NCBI GenBank assembly: GCA_027315115.1
Contig: DAHUYQ010000054.1
Span: forward strand, 1-34,053
Source of the DNA: Solirubrobacterales bacterium
GTDB lineage: Bacteria > Actinomycetota > Thermoleophilia > Solirubrobacterales > Solirubrobacteraceae
Direction of reading: 5' to 3'
DNA length: 34,053 nt
A program made the position numbers and the translations under genes. This document shows, one piece after another, positions 24,421 to 33,100 of the stretch. The notes under the pieces are model-generated. The model searched no databases and was not told where the DNA came from. It worked only from the letters and a program-made list of their open reading frames with translations. Position 1 is the first letter of the stretch. Each line of letters starts with the position of its first letter.

Positions 24421-25937
24421 GCGGCGAGACCGCCAAGCCGAGCCCCGGCCCCGTCTACCTGGTCGGCGCCGGACCCGGCGATCCCGGCCTGCTGACCGCC
24501 AGGGCGCTGGAGCTGATCGCCGAGGCGGACGTGATCCTCTACGACCGCCTGATCCCCTCGAGCGCGCTCGAGGGCGCCCGGCCCGACGCGGAGCTGCTGT
24601 TCGTGGGCAAGCAGGGCGGCGGGCCTTCGGTCCCGCAGGACCAGACGCAGGAGCTGATGATCCAGCGCGCCCAGGAGGGCAAGAGCGTGCTGCGCCTGAA
24701 GGGCGGCGACCCGTTCGTCTTCGGCCGCGGCGGCGAGGAGGCGCTCGCGCTGCGCGAGCTCGGGATCCCCTTCGAGATCGTGCCGGGCGTGACCGCGGGC
24801 GTGGCGGCCTCCGCCTACGCCGGCATCCCCGTCACCCACCGCGGCCTCTCGACCGCCGTCGCGCTGATCACGGGCGCGACCGAAAAGCAGGCGCAGCCCG
24901 ACTGGCGCGCGCTGGCCGCCTTCCCAGGCACGCTCGTCTTCTACATGGGCATCGGCTCGCTGTCGCAGATAGCGGCGGGCCTGATCGCCGCGGGCCGCCC
25001 GGCGCGCCAACCGGTCGCGGTGGTCGAAAACGGCACGCTGCCGCGGCAGCGGGTGCTCACCGCCACGCTCGCCGACATCGCCGAGCGCGCCGAGCAGGAG
25101 CAGATCAAAGCGCCCGCGATCACGATCGTCGGCGAGGTCGCGCAGCTCGCGGGCGAGCTGGAGTGGCGCCGGGAGGGCCTCCTACACGGCAGGACGGTCG
25201 CGGTCACCCGCGCCCGCGCCCAGGCAAGCGGCCTGGCCCGGCGGCTCGCCGAGCTCGGCGCCGAGGTGATCCAGGCGCCGGCGATCAGGATCGAGCCGCT
25301 GCCCGGCCCACCGCTGGACCCCTCCCCCTACGACCTGATCTGCCTGACCAGCCCCAACGGCGTCGATGCCCTCTTCGACCGGCTGGCCGCCGGCGGCCGC
25401 GACGCCCGCTCCCTGTCCGGCGCGAGGATCGCCGCGATCGGCCCCGGCACCGCCGCCGCGCTGGCCTCCCACGGCATACGCGCCGACGTGGTCCCTCCAC
25501 GCTTCGTAGCCGAGTCGCTCGCGCAGTCGCTGCGGGACCTGAAGATCGAGCGGGCCCTGATCGCACGTGCCGCCGAGGCCCGCGACGTGCTCCCCGACGC
25601 CCTGCGCGCCCAGGGCGCGGCGGTCGACGTGCTGCCCCTCTACGAGACTGTCGCCCAACCGCTCCCGCAGCAGACGCTGCAGGCAGCCGCGAACGCCGAC
25701 TACATCACCTTCACCTCCTCATCGACGGTCCGCTTCTTCGTGCAGTCGGCAGGCCGCACCGCCGAGAACGCCCAGGGCCTGCTCTCCCCCTCCACCAGGA
25801 TCGTCTCGATCGGCCCGGTCACCAGCCAGACGCTGCGCGACCATGGCCTGCCACCGCACGTCGAGGCGCACCCCCACGACATCGACGGCCTGGTCGAGGC
25901 GCTGCTGGCTCAGGCAAGGGGCCAAGCCGACGCATGA
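24417..25937 (+). CDS. Fusion of uroporphyrinogen-III methyltransferase (CobA) and uroporphyrinogen-III synthase (HemD)
   Basis: The 506-residue protein has two enzymes in line. Residues about 12-250 are CobA: VYLVGAGPGDPGLLTARAL, DVILYDRLI, LRLKGGDPFVFGRGGEE and GVTAGVAASAYAGIPVTHRG bind SAM and methylate uroporphyrinogen III. Residues about 255-506 are HemD: GRTVAVTRARAQASGLARRL at the start and FTSSSTVRFF late, closing the linear tetrapyrrole with ring inversion. The fusion joins the branch point of heme and siroheme. The GTG at 24417 overlaps the hemC stop as GTGA. It is the last gene of the operon and supplies precorrin-2 to the first. Confidence 0.95.
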   Translation: MSGETAKPSPGPVYLVGAGPGDPGLLTARALELIAEADVILYDRLIPSSALEGARPDAELLFVGKQGGGPSVPQDQTQELMIQRAQEGKSVLRLKGGDPFVFGRGGEEALALRELGIPFEIVPGVTAGVAASAYAGIPVTHRGLSTAVALITGATEKQAQPDWRALAAFPGTLVFYMGIGSLSQIAAGLIAAGRPARQPVAVVENGTLPRQRVLTATLADIAERAEQEQIKAPAITIVGEVAQLAGELEWRREGLLHGRTVAVTRARAQASGLARRLAELGAEVIQAPAIRIEPLPGPPLDPSPYDLICLTSPNGVDALFDRLAAGGRDARSLSGARIAAIGPGTAAALASHGIRADVVPPRFVAESLAQSLRDLKIERALIARAAEARDVLPDALRAQGAAVDVLPLYETVAQPLPQQTLQAAANADYITFTSSSTVRFFVQSAGRTAENAQGLLSPSTRIVSIGPVTSQTLRDHGLPPHVEAHPHDIDGLVEALLAQARGQADA

Positions 25938-26172
25938 ACGCACACCCACACACCATTATTTGTGCTGCCGACACAAAAAGCGGTCGTCGGCAGCCACGAA
26001 ATTGTCATGAGCGCACAAAAAGATCGCACACGGTGCATGCGTGCATACGGTGCATGCCTGACGACGAGAGGCGCAGCATGAGCTGTGCCCGCACATGTGC
26101 AACTGGTACCACCCCGAAGCCCTCCGTAGGCGGGACCTGCCGAGAAACCTCACATGGCGTACCGTGCATCAG
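25938..26172 (+). promoter_or_regulatory. Repeat- and hairpin-bearing leader between the heme operon and SAM hydrolase
   Basis: This AT-richer 235-bp gap breaks an otherwise tight gene row. It holds a 9-bp inverted repeat (GCTGCCGAC 25964-25972 and GTCGGCAGC 25986-25994), a repeated CACAAAAAG (25972-25980 and 26014-26022), and ACGGTGCATGC twice, 17 bp apart (26030-26040 and 26047-26057). TACCGT at 26160-26165 lies 7 nt before the GTG of the next gene, as a leaderless -10. No credible ORF is seen. The hairpin has no T-run, so it is not an obvious terminator. Confidence 0.5.
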
Positions 26173-27003
26173 GTGAGCGATCGCGATCCTGTCATCAGCT
26201 TCCTCTCTGACTACGGCCTGCAGGACGAGTTCGTGGGCGTCTGCCATGGCGTGATCGCCAAGCGCTGCCCGCGGGCGCGGGTGATCGACGTCACGCACGA
26301 GATCCCGCCTCAGGACGTGCTCGTGGGCGCGCGGGCGCTGCGCGACAGCGTGCCGTTCATGCCCGCGGGGGTGCATCTCGCGGTCGTTGACCCGGGGGTG
26401 GGCGCGACCGGCGTGATGCGGCGCAGGGCGATCGCGCTGCGCGCCGGCGAGGAGAAGCGCTGGCTGGTCGGGCCCGACAATGGGCTGCTGGTGCCCGCCG
26501 CGATCGCGCTCGGCGGGGTGAGCATCGCGATGGACATCGGCGCCTCGCCGGAATGCCTGACGTCGATCTCCCCCACCTTCCATGGCCGCGACGTCTTTGC
26601 TCCGGTGGCCGCCGCGATCGCCGACGGCGCGCCGCTGGACTCAATCGGCGTGCCGTTCGACCCCGGCGAGCTGAAAGACGTGCTGCTGCCCGAAGCCGAG
26701 TTCGTCGAAGCCGAGCTGCAGGCGCACGTGGTCGCGGTCGACCGCTTCGGCAACCTGGCTCTGGACGCGACCGGCGAGCAGCTCGAGCATCTCGGCGTGG
26801 AGCCGGGCGCCGAAGCGACGATCGAAGCCGACTGCGTCTACGGCACCGCGACCCGGGGCCGCACGTTTGCCGACGTCCCGCCCGGATCGCTGCTGCTCTA
26901 CGAGGATGCGCGCGGGATGGTCGCGCTGGCTGTCAACGAAGGCTCTGCGGAGCAGAGCCTCGGGCTGTCTCTCGGCGACCGCGTGACCCTTCAGGACCGG
27001 TGA
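26173..27003 (+). CDS. SAM hydrolase / SAM hydroxide adenosyltransferase (DUF62 family)
   Basis: The 276-residue protein matches the family that uses hydroxide to split S-adenosylmethionine into adenosine and methionine. Landmarks are FLSDYGLQDEFVG (10-22), VVDPGVG (71-77), GPDNGLL (100-106), TFHGRDVFAPVAA, and a C-terminal barrel with VAVDRFGNL and GRTFADVPPG. The start is the GTG at 26173, supported by TACCGT 7 nt upstream; the frame is open 26 codons further, but that part matches nothing. The physiological role is uncertain, perhaps control of SAM levels. Its stop overlaps the birA start. Confidence 0.9.
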   Translation: MSDRDPVISFLSDYGLQDEFVGVCHGVIAKRCPRARVIDVTHEIPPQDVLVGARALRDSVPFMPAGVHLAVVDPGVGATGVMRRRAIALRAGEEKRWLVGPDNGLLVPAAIALGGVSIAMDIGASPECLTSISPTFHGRDVFAPVAAAIADGAPLDSIGVPFDPGELKDVLLPEAEFVEAELQAHVVAVDRFGNLALDATGEQLEHLGVEPGAEATIEADCVYGTATRGRTFADVPPGSLLLYEDARGMVALAVNEGSAEQSLGLSLGDRVTLQDR

Positions 27004-27923
27004 GCGAGCAGCGTCCGCTCCCTGACGCGCCCTCGCCGTCGCCCTTCCAGGGCCCGCTCGGACACCCGCGCCTGCATCTGCGCAGGACCGACTCGACCAA
27101 TGACCGCGCGCGCGATCTCGCGCTAGCCGGCGCGCCGCACGGCACGCTCGTGAGCGCCGACGAGCAGACCGCCGGGCGCGGCCGTCACGGACGCCGCTGG
27201 TCGGCCGCTCCGCGCAGCGCCCTGCTGATGTCGCTGCTGCTGCGCTGGCCCGCAGGCGGCGCGCCACCACGTCTGCTGCCCCACGCCGCCGCGGTTGCCG
27301 TCTGCGACGTCGTCGGCCCGCAGGCGCTGGTGAAGTGGCCCAACGACGTGGTGCTCAGGCGCGCGGCGCGTCCGGCGGCCGCGGGGACGGCGGGGACGGC
27401 GGGGACGGCGGGGACGGCGACCGCAGCGTCAGCCGCGGCAGCGGCCCACGGCAGCGCGGCGGCCGCGGCAGCCTCAGCGGCCCACGGCAGCGCCGCCCCC
27501 CCAGCCGCGGGCCGGGACACCACAGCCAGCTACACGGATCTGGTCAAGCTCGCCGGCATCCTGATCGAGGGACGCCCGCAGGAGCGCTGGCTGGTGCTCG
27601 GCATCGGCCTCAACGTCGCGGTCGACCTGGCCGACTTGCCCGAGGAGGTGCAGCCCACCGCCGCGACGCTCGGCCTCTCACCCGACGCGATCGAGCCGAC
27701 GCTGAGCGCGCTGCTGCGCGCCCTGGAGCAGCGGCTCGCCCAGGCCCCCGCGGAGATCCTCGCGGCCTGGCGCGAGCGCGACGCGCTGGCCGGCGCCCAG
27801 GTCACCTGGAAGCTCGGCTGCGGCGAAGCCCTCGGCATCGACGATCACGGCTCACTGCTGGTACGCGCCCAGGACGGCTCGATCCTGGCCCTGGACTCCG
27901 GAGAGGTGAGCGCGGCCGGGTGA
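27000..27923 (+). CDS. birA: Biotin-[acetyl-CoA-carboxylase] ligase BirA with a low-complexity insert
   Basis: The 307-residue enzyme activates biotin with ATP and attaches it to carboxylase carrier proteins. It has the class I layout without an N-terminal repressor domain: RRTDSTND, biotin loop GRGRHGRRW (59-67), KWPND (112-116), KLAGILIE (183-190) and GIGLNV. KWPND and KLAGILIE are normally separated by only about ten residues. Here about 60 Ala/Gly/Thr/Ser/His residues lie between, encoded by short tandem repeats. The GTG at 27000 overlaps the upstream stop as GTGA. A strong hairpin begins 2 nt after the stop. Confidence 0.93.
   Translation: MSEQRPLPDAPSPSPFQGPLGHPRLHLRRTDSTNDRARDLALAGAPHGTLVSADEQTAGRGRHGRRWSAAPRSALLMSLLLRWPAGGAPPRLLPHAAAVAVCDVVGPQALVKWPNDVVLRRAARPAAAGTAGTAGTAGTATAASAAAAAHGSAAAAAASAAHGSAAPPAAGRDTTASYTDLVKLAGILIEGRPQERWLVLGIGLNVAVDLADLPEEVQPTAATLGLSPDAIEPTLSALLRALEQRLAQAPAEILAAWRERDALAGAQVTWKLGCGEALGIDDHGSLLVRAQDGSILALDSGEVSAAG
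27381..27493. repeat. Short tandem repeats inside birA
   Basis: GCGGGGACG is repeated four times without gaps at 27381-27416. Further on, AGCGGCCCACGGCAGCGC occurs twice (27440-27457 and 27476-27493). Both repeats keep the reading frame and encode the AGT and AAHGSA parts of the BirA insert. Confidence 0.85.
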
Positions 27924-27925
27924 GC

Positions 27926-27960
27926 GCCGCGTCGCGCAAACTGCCCTTGCGCGACGCGGC
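27926..27960 (+). terminator. Strong hairpin just after birA
   Basis: GCCGCGTCGCGCAA (27926-27939) pairs perfectly with its complement at 27947-27960 around the 7-nt loop ACTGCCC. This 14-bp stem begins 2 nt after the birA stop. There is no T-run, so it may stop transcription poorly or protect the mRNA 3' end. Its right arm also supplies the candidate -35 of the next promoter. Confidence 0.65.
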
Positions 27961-27975
27961 CAGGCCGCTTATACT
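27947..27975 (+). promoter_or_regulatory. Promoter for a non-coding transcript
   Basis: TATACT (27970-27975) differs from TATAAT by one base. TTGCGC (27947-27952) lies exactly 17 bp upstream and keeps the TTG of a -35. Transcription would start near 27982, in a region with no good ORF. Confidence 0.5.
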
Positions 27976-27981
27976 GATCCG

Positions 27982-28366
27982 TGGCAGGTGCCGGCGTCGG
28001 GAGGCCTCCGCCGAGAGCCCGGCTGACGAGTCGGGCTCTCGCGCGTCCAAGATCTGTCTCGCCGTGAACGGACGCCAACTCCTCACGCTGAGCCCAAGTG
28101 TACGCGGCACGACCCGGACTTGCTAGAAGAGCCGACGTGGTCTATGCTGGGCGTAATCCTCGGGATCACAAGACCCCCGGGATGGGGCCGGTTGATCGCC
28201 GGTCCAGCAAACGGAGGCATATCGACGGCCAAGGCGGCGCACAAACGATCACGGGCTCTCGAAAGCCAATCGCTTTCGGCTTGCGATCCGCTGACCGTCG
28301 TTCAATCCACGTTTGACAACTGTGGCCCGACAGTGAAAATGCCCCGATCTATCGGGGCATTTTTCT
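27982..28366 (+). ncRNA. Putative structured non-coding RNA, family not recognised
   Basis: The stretch from the promoter to the terminator is about 385 nt, lacks a convincing ORF and is rich in hairpins. These include a 12-bp stem at 28012-28023/28030-28041 (CGAGAGCCCGGC, loop TGACGA, one G-T pair), a 7-bp stem at 28085-equivalent distance further on, namely 28185-28191/28199-28205, and a 7-bp stem CGAAAGC/GCTTTCG at 28260-28266/28272-28278. I looked for tmRNA, RNase P, SRP and common riboswitch signatures and found none. It could be a new ncRNA, a leader of a lost gene, or a decayed element next to the atypical operon downstream. Confidence 0.4.
28336..28364. terminator. Strong bidirectional intrinsic terminator
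   Basis: AAAATGCCCCGA (28336-28347) pairs with TCGGGGCATTTT (28352-28363) around the loop TCTA, with T-runs on the exit side of both strands. It ends the putative RNA on the + strand and the two-gene operon on the minus strand. The stop codon of the minus-strand gene lies in its loop. Confidence 0.92.
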
Positions 28367-29203
28367 TGAGGAGTTCGTCTTGCTAGGCCATATCTTCTTG
28401 GCTGTCGACCTAGCGCCCGAAACGCTGATGTGGGCATTTGGATAGACATTTACGTAGGAGGTGCTTGCGCCCTCGAGTCGCCATACCTCCATCGAGTTCT
28501 GGAGCTTCCGCTTCCGCCGAGAAGCAACCTCCCAATGCATCCCGGGTGCGAGATCTGTGCCGGCCACGCGTAGCACAGGTCGGCCGTGGTAGGCATTGCG
28601 GTTCGCGCGCTGCCAGCTCAAACCCTTGTCATCGCGCCGACACGGGGGGCCACCGTGACGGCGGCGAAATGCTTCGTCGGCAGCGTCCGTGCCGAGACTC
28701 GTGCAGTCGCAGTCCGTCGCAAACATGTGCAATGGCAACGTCCGGGGATCGTCCTCGCCGTCGCAGTGGACGCCGTTGCGCCAGCTCACGAAGCCTTCAA
28801 ATGCCATCCCAACCTCGGCCGCTCCGCGAATCAGCCGGTAAAGCGCCTTGTGTCGTACGAAGTCTTGGACGCTGAGGAGCGCCTTTGCAGGCGGCTCGCT
28901 CAGCCCAGGCTCCCTCGACACGAACGCAGACGAAAAAGCAAGGACTATCACGGGCGAGAAATGGAGTTGGTCATACAGGCGGTACGCGTCATTGGGCTTG
29001 AGTACCTCGCGCTCCTTGACTCTGGCAGGTGCGTGAACCCGGCATTGCTGGGTTCGGTAAGTGACGACCGTGATCCCGTCCTCCGCGCAGCGACGTTCGC
29101 ATGCGGTGACGAGGCCGGCCACCTCGTCCGACTCGGCCCTTCGTCGCACCATCACTGCGAGTGGGTCATCCGGCGACCGCGCAGGTGTCCTCGGTTTCGC
29201 CAC
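28349..29203 (-). CDS. Protein of unknown function, partner of the LOTUS gene
   Basis: I do not recognise this 284-residue protein. It has a polar start, a hydrophobic patch (HFSPVIVLAFSSAFV, about 80-95), then a middle region rich in His, Cys, Asp and Arg (PLHMFATDCDC, RRRHGGPPCRRDDKG) and a late GMHWEV and VNVYPNAHI stretch. The clustered His/Cys/Asp could bind metal, which would suit an enzyme such as a nuclease, but no known motif fits. The GTG at 29201-29203 overlaps the upstream stop by one base (TAGTG), so the two genes are coupled. GC is visibly lower than in the housekeeping genes. The TAG stop lies in a terminator loop, so the natural C-terminus may have been lost. Confidence 0.65.
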   Translation of the reverse strand: MAKPRTPARSPDDPLAVMVRRRAESDEVAGLVTACERRCAEDGITVVTYRTQQCRVHAPARVKEREVLKPNDAYRLYDQLHFSPVIVLAFSSAFVSREPGLSEPPAKALLSVQDFVRHKALYRLIRGAAEVGMAFEGFVSWRNGVHCDGEDDPRTLPLHMFATDCDCTSLGTDAADEAFRRRHGGPPCRRDDKGLSWQRANRNAYHGRPVLRVAGTDLAPGMHWEVASRRKRKLQNSMEVWRLEGASTSYVNVYPNAHISVSGARSTAKKIWPSKTNSSRKMPR

Positions 29204-30063
29204 TATCGTTGTCTGCAGCGCAGCATGACCAGTACCGGTAGCCGCAACTGTTCCAACTCGCTGCGCGTCATGCCTTCGATCGCGCTGATCGCGAACGCGC
29301 GCAGGTTATCGGGTTCAGTATCCGACGCCACACCCCGGCGCTCGGCTGTCACCAAATCTTGTGGAGCTTCGATGCCCTTCTCGGAGAACCACGCTTCGAG
29401 GCGCTCTTGGACATGTTTCTTGAGGTCTGCTATCCAGGAAGCACGAATTGCCGCCGGCAGCGTGTGCGAGCTCATCGCCTCGTCCTGCCAACGCAGTAGC
29501 TGGTCAGTGGGCATATGCGCGCGGCCCGCCTCGGACAACGCTGACGACACAAACTCTTTCCGCCACTCCCTCAAGTCGTCCGGAGTCGCGGTAGGAAGCC
29601 GAAGGTTCTCATCGCCTTCGCCTTGCTGCGCGATGACGCCGTCCCAGTAATAGGCGCCTTTGTCCCGTACGTCCATGATGGCCCGCCACAGGTCCGACCG
29701 AATCCGCATTCGTGCTCCGCGCCTGGCCATGACGCGATCGCTCGTCTGAACGGTCGATATATCACCGCCCTCGCGGAGCCGAACCAGCGGCGGGCGTGCC
29801 GCCGTGTCGACCTCGACGAGTTGCGGAAAGAGCTCAAGGAACTCGCGGAACGTCTTGACTCCCCACGCCCGCTCGTCGAAGGTCGGGGCCAGTTGCAGAA
29901 TCCGGTTCTTAACAACGGCGCTGCGCATCTCCTGCCAGTCGGGCTTTCCTGATGCGTGGGCCTGATCGAAGGCTGCCTTGATCAGGCGCTCGCCTTCGGC
30001 CGCGAGAGCCGCAAGAGCGGGGCTGTCATCCGGAGGCGACCCCTCGGTCACGGTGACGTCCAT
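29203..30063 (-). CDS. LOTUS/OST-HTH domain protein
   Basis: In this 286-residue protein, residues about 42-97 look like a bacterial LOTUS/OST-HTH domain: an amphipathic helix, then LAPTFDERAWGVKTFREFLELF (the PxFdexxyGfxxFxxfL pattern) and a strand ending PPLVRLRE. These domains bind RNA, including G-quadruplexes, and in bacteria usually follow a NYN nuclease domain; no NYN domain is present here. Residues about 115-135 (MRIRSDLWRAIMDVRDKGAYY) resemble the block that often follows. The rest is helical with no call. It is the first gene of a two-gene operon of lower GC; no Shine-Dalgarno precedes its ATG. A role in RNA sensing or defence is inference. Confidence 0.65.
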   Translation of the reverse strand: MDVTVTEGSPPDDSPALAALAAEGERLIKAAFDQAHASGKPDWQEMRSAVVKNRILQLAPTFDERAWGVKTFREFLELFPQLVEVDTAARPPLVRLREGGDISTVQTSDRVMARRGARMRIRSDLWRAIMDVRDKGAYYWDGVIAQQGEGDENLRLPTATPDDLREWRKEFVSSALSEAGRAHMPTDQLLRWQDEAMSSHTLPAAIRASWIADLKKHVQERLEAWFSEKGIEAPQDLVTAERRGVASDTEPDNLRAFAISAIEGMTRSELEQLRLPVLVMLRCRQR

Positions 30064-30183
30064 GCTGAGCCGCTGAACACGTTCCGTATCGTATGCGACT
30101 GCGATGTCTCTTCATACCGCCGTGTCGGGCTGAATGCCCGCATGGCTCGTGGACGGCGGAGGCGAGGCTGGTCCATGCGTGCG

Positions 30184-33100
30184 CTACAAGGCAGACTGGT
30201 CATCGGCCTGAATCCGGCCACCGGCCTCGTCGACTGCGACAGCTACGTGCGACGCGGCGTCCAAGATCGATCGCTTGGCGCGCGCGGGCCTCCTCTTGGT
30301 CGCGGCGGCGGACTTCGCCGGCTTCGCGGACTCGGAGTCCGCGGTACCTGCCTTCGCGGTGCCTGCCTTCACGGTGCCTGCCTTCGCGGGCGCTGCCTTC
30401 GCGGCTGCCGCGGGCTTGCGCGCCTGGGACTTCCGCGCGGAGGCGGCGGCGGTCTTCGAGCGCGTGGAGGCTGCGTCTGCCGTGGATGCTGCGTCTGCCG
30501 TGGAGGCCTTGGCCTTGGCCCTGGCTGCGGTGGAGGACCGTCTGGAGACTCGGGCCTTCGGCTTCGCGGGCTCCCCCGTGGACTCTCTCTCTGAGACGGA
30601 GGCCGCAGGCTCGCCAGCAGCGGCGGCAGGTCCGCCGGCCGGTTCTGCGGTGGCGGGCTCAAGGAGCGCTAGCTGCTGCTCGGCGTTCGCCTCGGACTCG
30701 TCCGCCCGCGCCGACGCCGCCTTGGGCTGGGCGCGCCTGCGGGACCTGCGCGCCGGAGGCTTGCCGGGCTTCGCGTCCGCGTCGGTAGGCTCGGCGGCGC
30801 GATCCCCGTCCGCGGGGGCGGCGCTCGGCTTGGCGGTCTCCTCGACATCCCGGTCTGGCGTCGAGCCGTCCGTGAGGCCGACGCCGTCTGCGGCGCCGGC
30901 GGCATCTGCGGCCGCCTGCGCGACGCCCGCGACGCGCTCGGCGCGCTCCGCGCCCGCGACCCCATCCGCGCCGTCGCGCCGCCGTTTGCGCCGAGCGCCC
31001 TTGCCGCGGCGCTTGGGGAAGTTGCGCAGCAGCTCGCGCGCGAGCGCCTGTGGCTTGCGCGACATGCGCGTGCGCGCGCCGCGCAGCACCTCCTCCGCCT
31101 CGGGCGTATGCGCAAGCGCGGCAGCCAGCAGCGCGGCCGCCAGCCGCCGATCCTGCTTGCGCGAGGCCTGCACCAGCTTGCGCGCGTTGCGCGCGTGCGC
31201 CGCGCCCGACGAGTTCACGAGCAGCCCGAGCAGCCGCTTGGTCTCCGGCCAACGCTGCACGGCGTACTCCTCGTGGACCTCGCGCGTGTACTCAGCCATG
31301 CGCCAGGTCCAGGCGTTGGCCTGGTCGCGGCGGCCGATGCGCTTCTCGGCCAGCGCGCGCAGCAGGATCTTGACGCCCTCGCGACGCTCGTCGCGCTGCC
31401 AGCCGCCGACGATGTCCACGGCGGTGTCGAAGGTCTCGGCGTCGCGCAGGGCGGCGACGTCGGTCAGCGCCCGCAGCCGGAGCTGCGCGTTCTTGTTGCG
31501 CTGCACCGCGGTGATCAGGAAGCGGCCCTTCAGGTCCCCGGATTTGTCGAAGTGCAGCATCGCGCGCGCCTTGCGCCAGCCGCCGGTCTGCACGCGCGCG
31601 CCCGCCAGCGCGGCCCACAGGTGCTGCTCGCCCCAATCCAGGTTCTCCACCGCGATCCGCCACAGCTCGCGCTCGAAGACCTGGAAGCGGCGCTCCTCGT
31701 CGGCGCAGACCGGCAGCACGCGGCGCTCGACGCGCATCCGGCGGCCGCGGCCGCGCCGCACCGGCCCCACGACGATCGCGCCGCCGCGGTAGACGTCGCG
31801 GTCCAGCAGCGAGTGCAGCGTCACGACCGGGTCGTCGTGCTTGGTCGCGGGGTGCACGAAGTCGACGACGATCCCCGCCTCCTTGCCGGGATGGCGGCGT
31901 GTGACGCGCCCGACGCGCTGCTGGTAGATGCGCCGCGAGGCGGTCGGCGCCAGGTGCATGCACAGCGTGGCGCGCGGGCTGTTCCACCCCTCAGCCAGCA
32001 GCTGCGCGTTGATCAGCACGTCGATGTCGCCGTTCTCGTAGCGGGCGAGGATCGAGGCCAGCTCGCGCTTGGGCGTCTCGCCGGAGACCGCCTGCGCCTT
32101 GAGCCCTTCGGCGCGGAACGCCTCGGCGAGGTTGTAGGCGTGTTTGACGCCGGCGGCGTAGACGACGCCGGGCACGTTGTTGAAACGCGTCTTGTAGAGG
32201 TTGGCGGCAGCCAGGTTGAACGGCTGCTGGTCGAGCAGCTCGGCCAGCTCCTCCTGGTCGAACTCGGTGTCCACCTCGCCCCGGCGCAGCGGCACTTTGG
32301 CGATCGTGCGCACGCCCACGCCGGGCGGGATCCGCACGCATCTCAGCGGCGCGATCACGCCCCGCCGCGCCGCTTGAGCCAGGTCGAAGCGAGAGGTTTG
32401 GGTTGGGAAGAGATCGGTGACGTGCCGGGCGATCAGCGCGCCCGTCGCGGTCATCCCGATGAAGATCGGCCCGGTCCAGTCGCGGATCGCGGCGCTGGTC
32501 TTGTCCCCCAGCGCGGTGTGCGCCTCGTCGCAGATCACGATCGTGTACGCCGAGGAGATGCGGCCCGCGTTGCGCACGAACCACTGATACGTCTCGACCG
32601 TCACCGGCCCGTTCGTCGCGTCCTCACCCACGTACAGCGGCCGCGAGATCCGCTTGGTGTAGCCGCGGTCTTTGAGCTCGCCGAGGAACTGGTCGACGAG
32701 GTTGCGGCGGTGGGTGAGGATCAGGATGCCGCCGGTCTGCGAGGCCTCCACGAACCCGAGCGCGGCGACGGTCTTGCCGGCGCCGGTGGCGTGCTCGAAC
32801 CAGAATCGCTTGGCCGCGTTGGGGTCCTCGGGCGCCTCGGCAACGCTTTCCTCCTCCTCTCCCTCCTCATCTTCTTCCCAGTCCCGCGGCTCCTCGTCGG
32901 CGTCGGCGGAGACGTCCTCCGGCTCCTCTTCCTCTTCTTCCTCCTCCTCGTCCTCCTCGTCGTCGAGGTCGAGCTCGCCCTCCGGCTCCTCGTCCTCTTC
33001 CTCCTCCTCTTCCTCGTCGGCCTCCTGATCGGCGTCGGCCCCGCGTGGCGTCACGGCGCCGTTCATCGGGCCCGCCGCCGTGTCGGCGACAGAGATCAGC

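Noticed and set aside
26095..26172. N-terminal extension of the SAM hydrolase
   Set aside because: The extra 26 residues match nothing in the family, and a -10 box 7 nt before the GTG at 26173 explains the start.
28021..28030. Hammerhead-ribozyme-like core CTGACGAG
   Set aside because: It lies in the terminal loop of a 12-bp hairpin; no GAAA box or cleavage-site stem follows at the needed positions.
28095..28135. AAGTCCGGGTC on the minus strand resembling the RNase P RNA CR-I block
   Set aside because: The preceding GA of GRAAGTCC is missing, and no CR-IV/CR-V counterpart was found at a suitable distance.
28301..28307. tRNA T-loop-like TTCAATC
   Set aside because: The flanking bases do not form a five-base T-stem, and no D-arm, anticodon arm or acceptor stem could be found around it.
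28336..28364. Possible attachment-site core at the terminator next to the low-GC operon
   Set aside because: I found no second copy of the sequence at the other end of the operon (near 30064-30183).
28098..28386. Two overlapping short open frames on the + strand
   Set aside because: Composition and starts look random, they match no family, and they lie inside the hairpin-rich region ending at a terminator.
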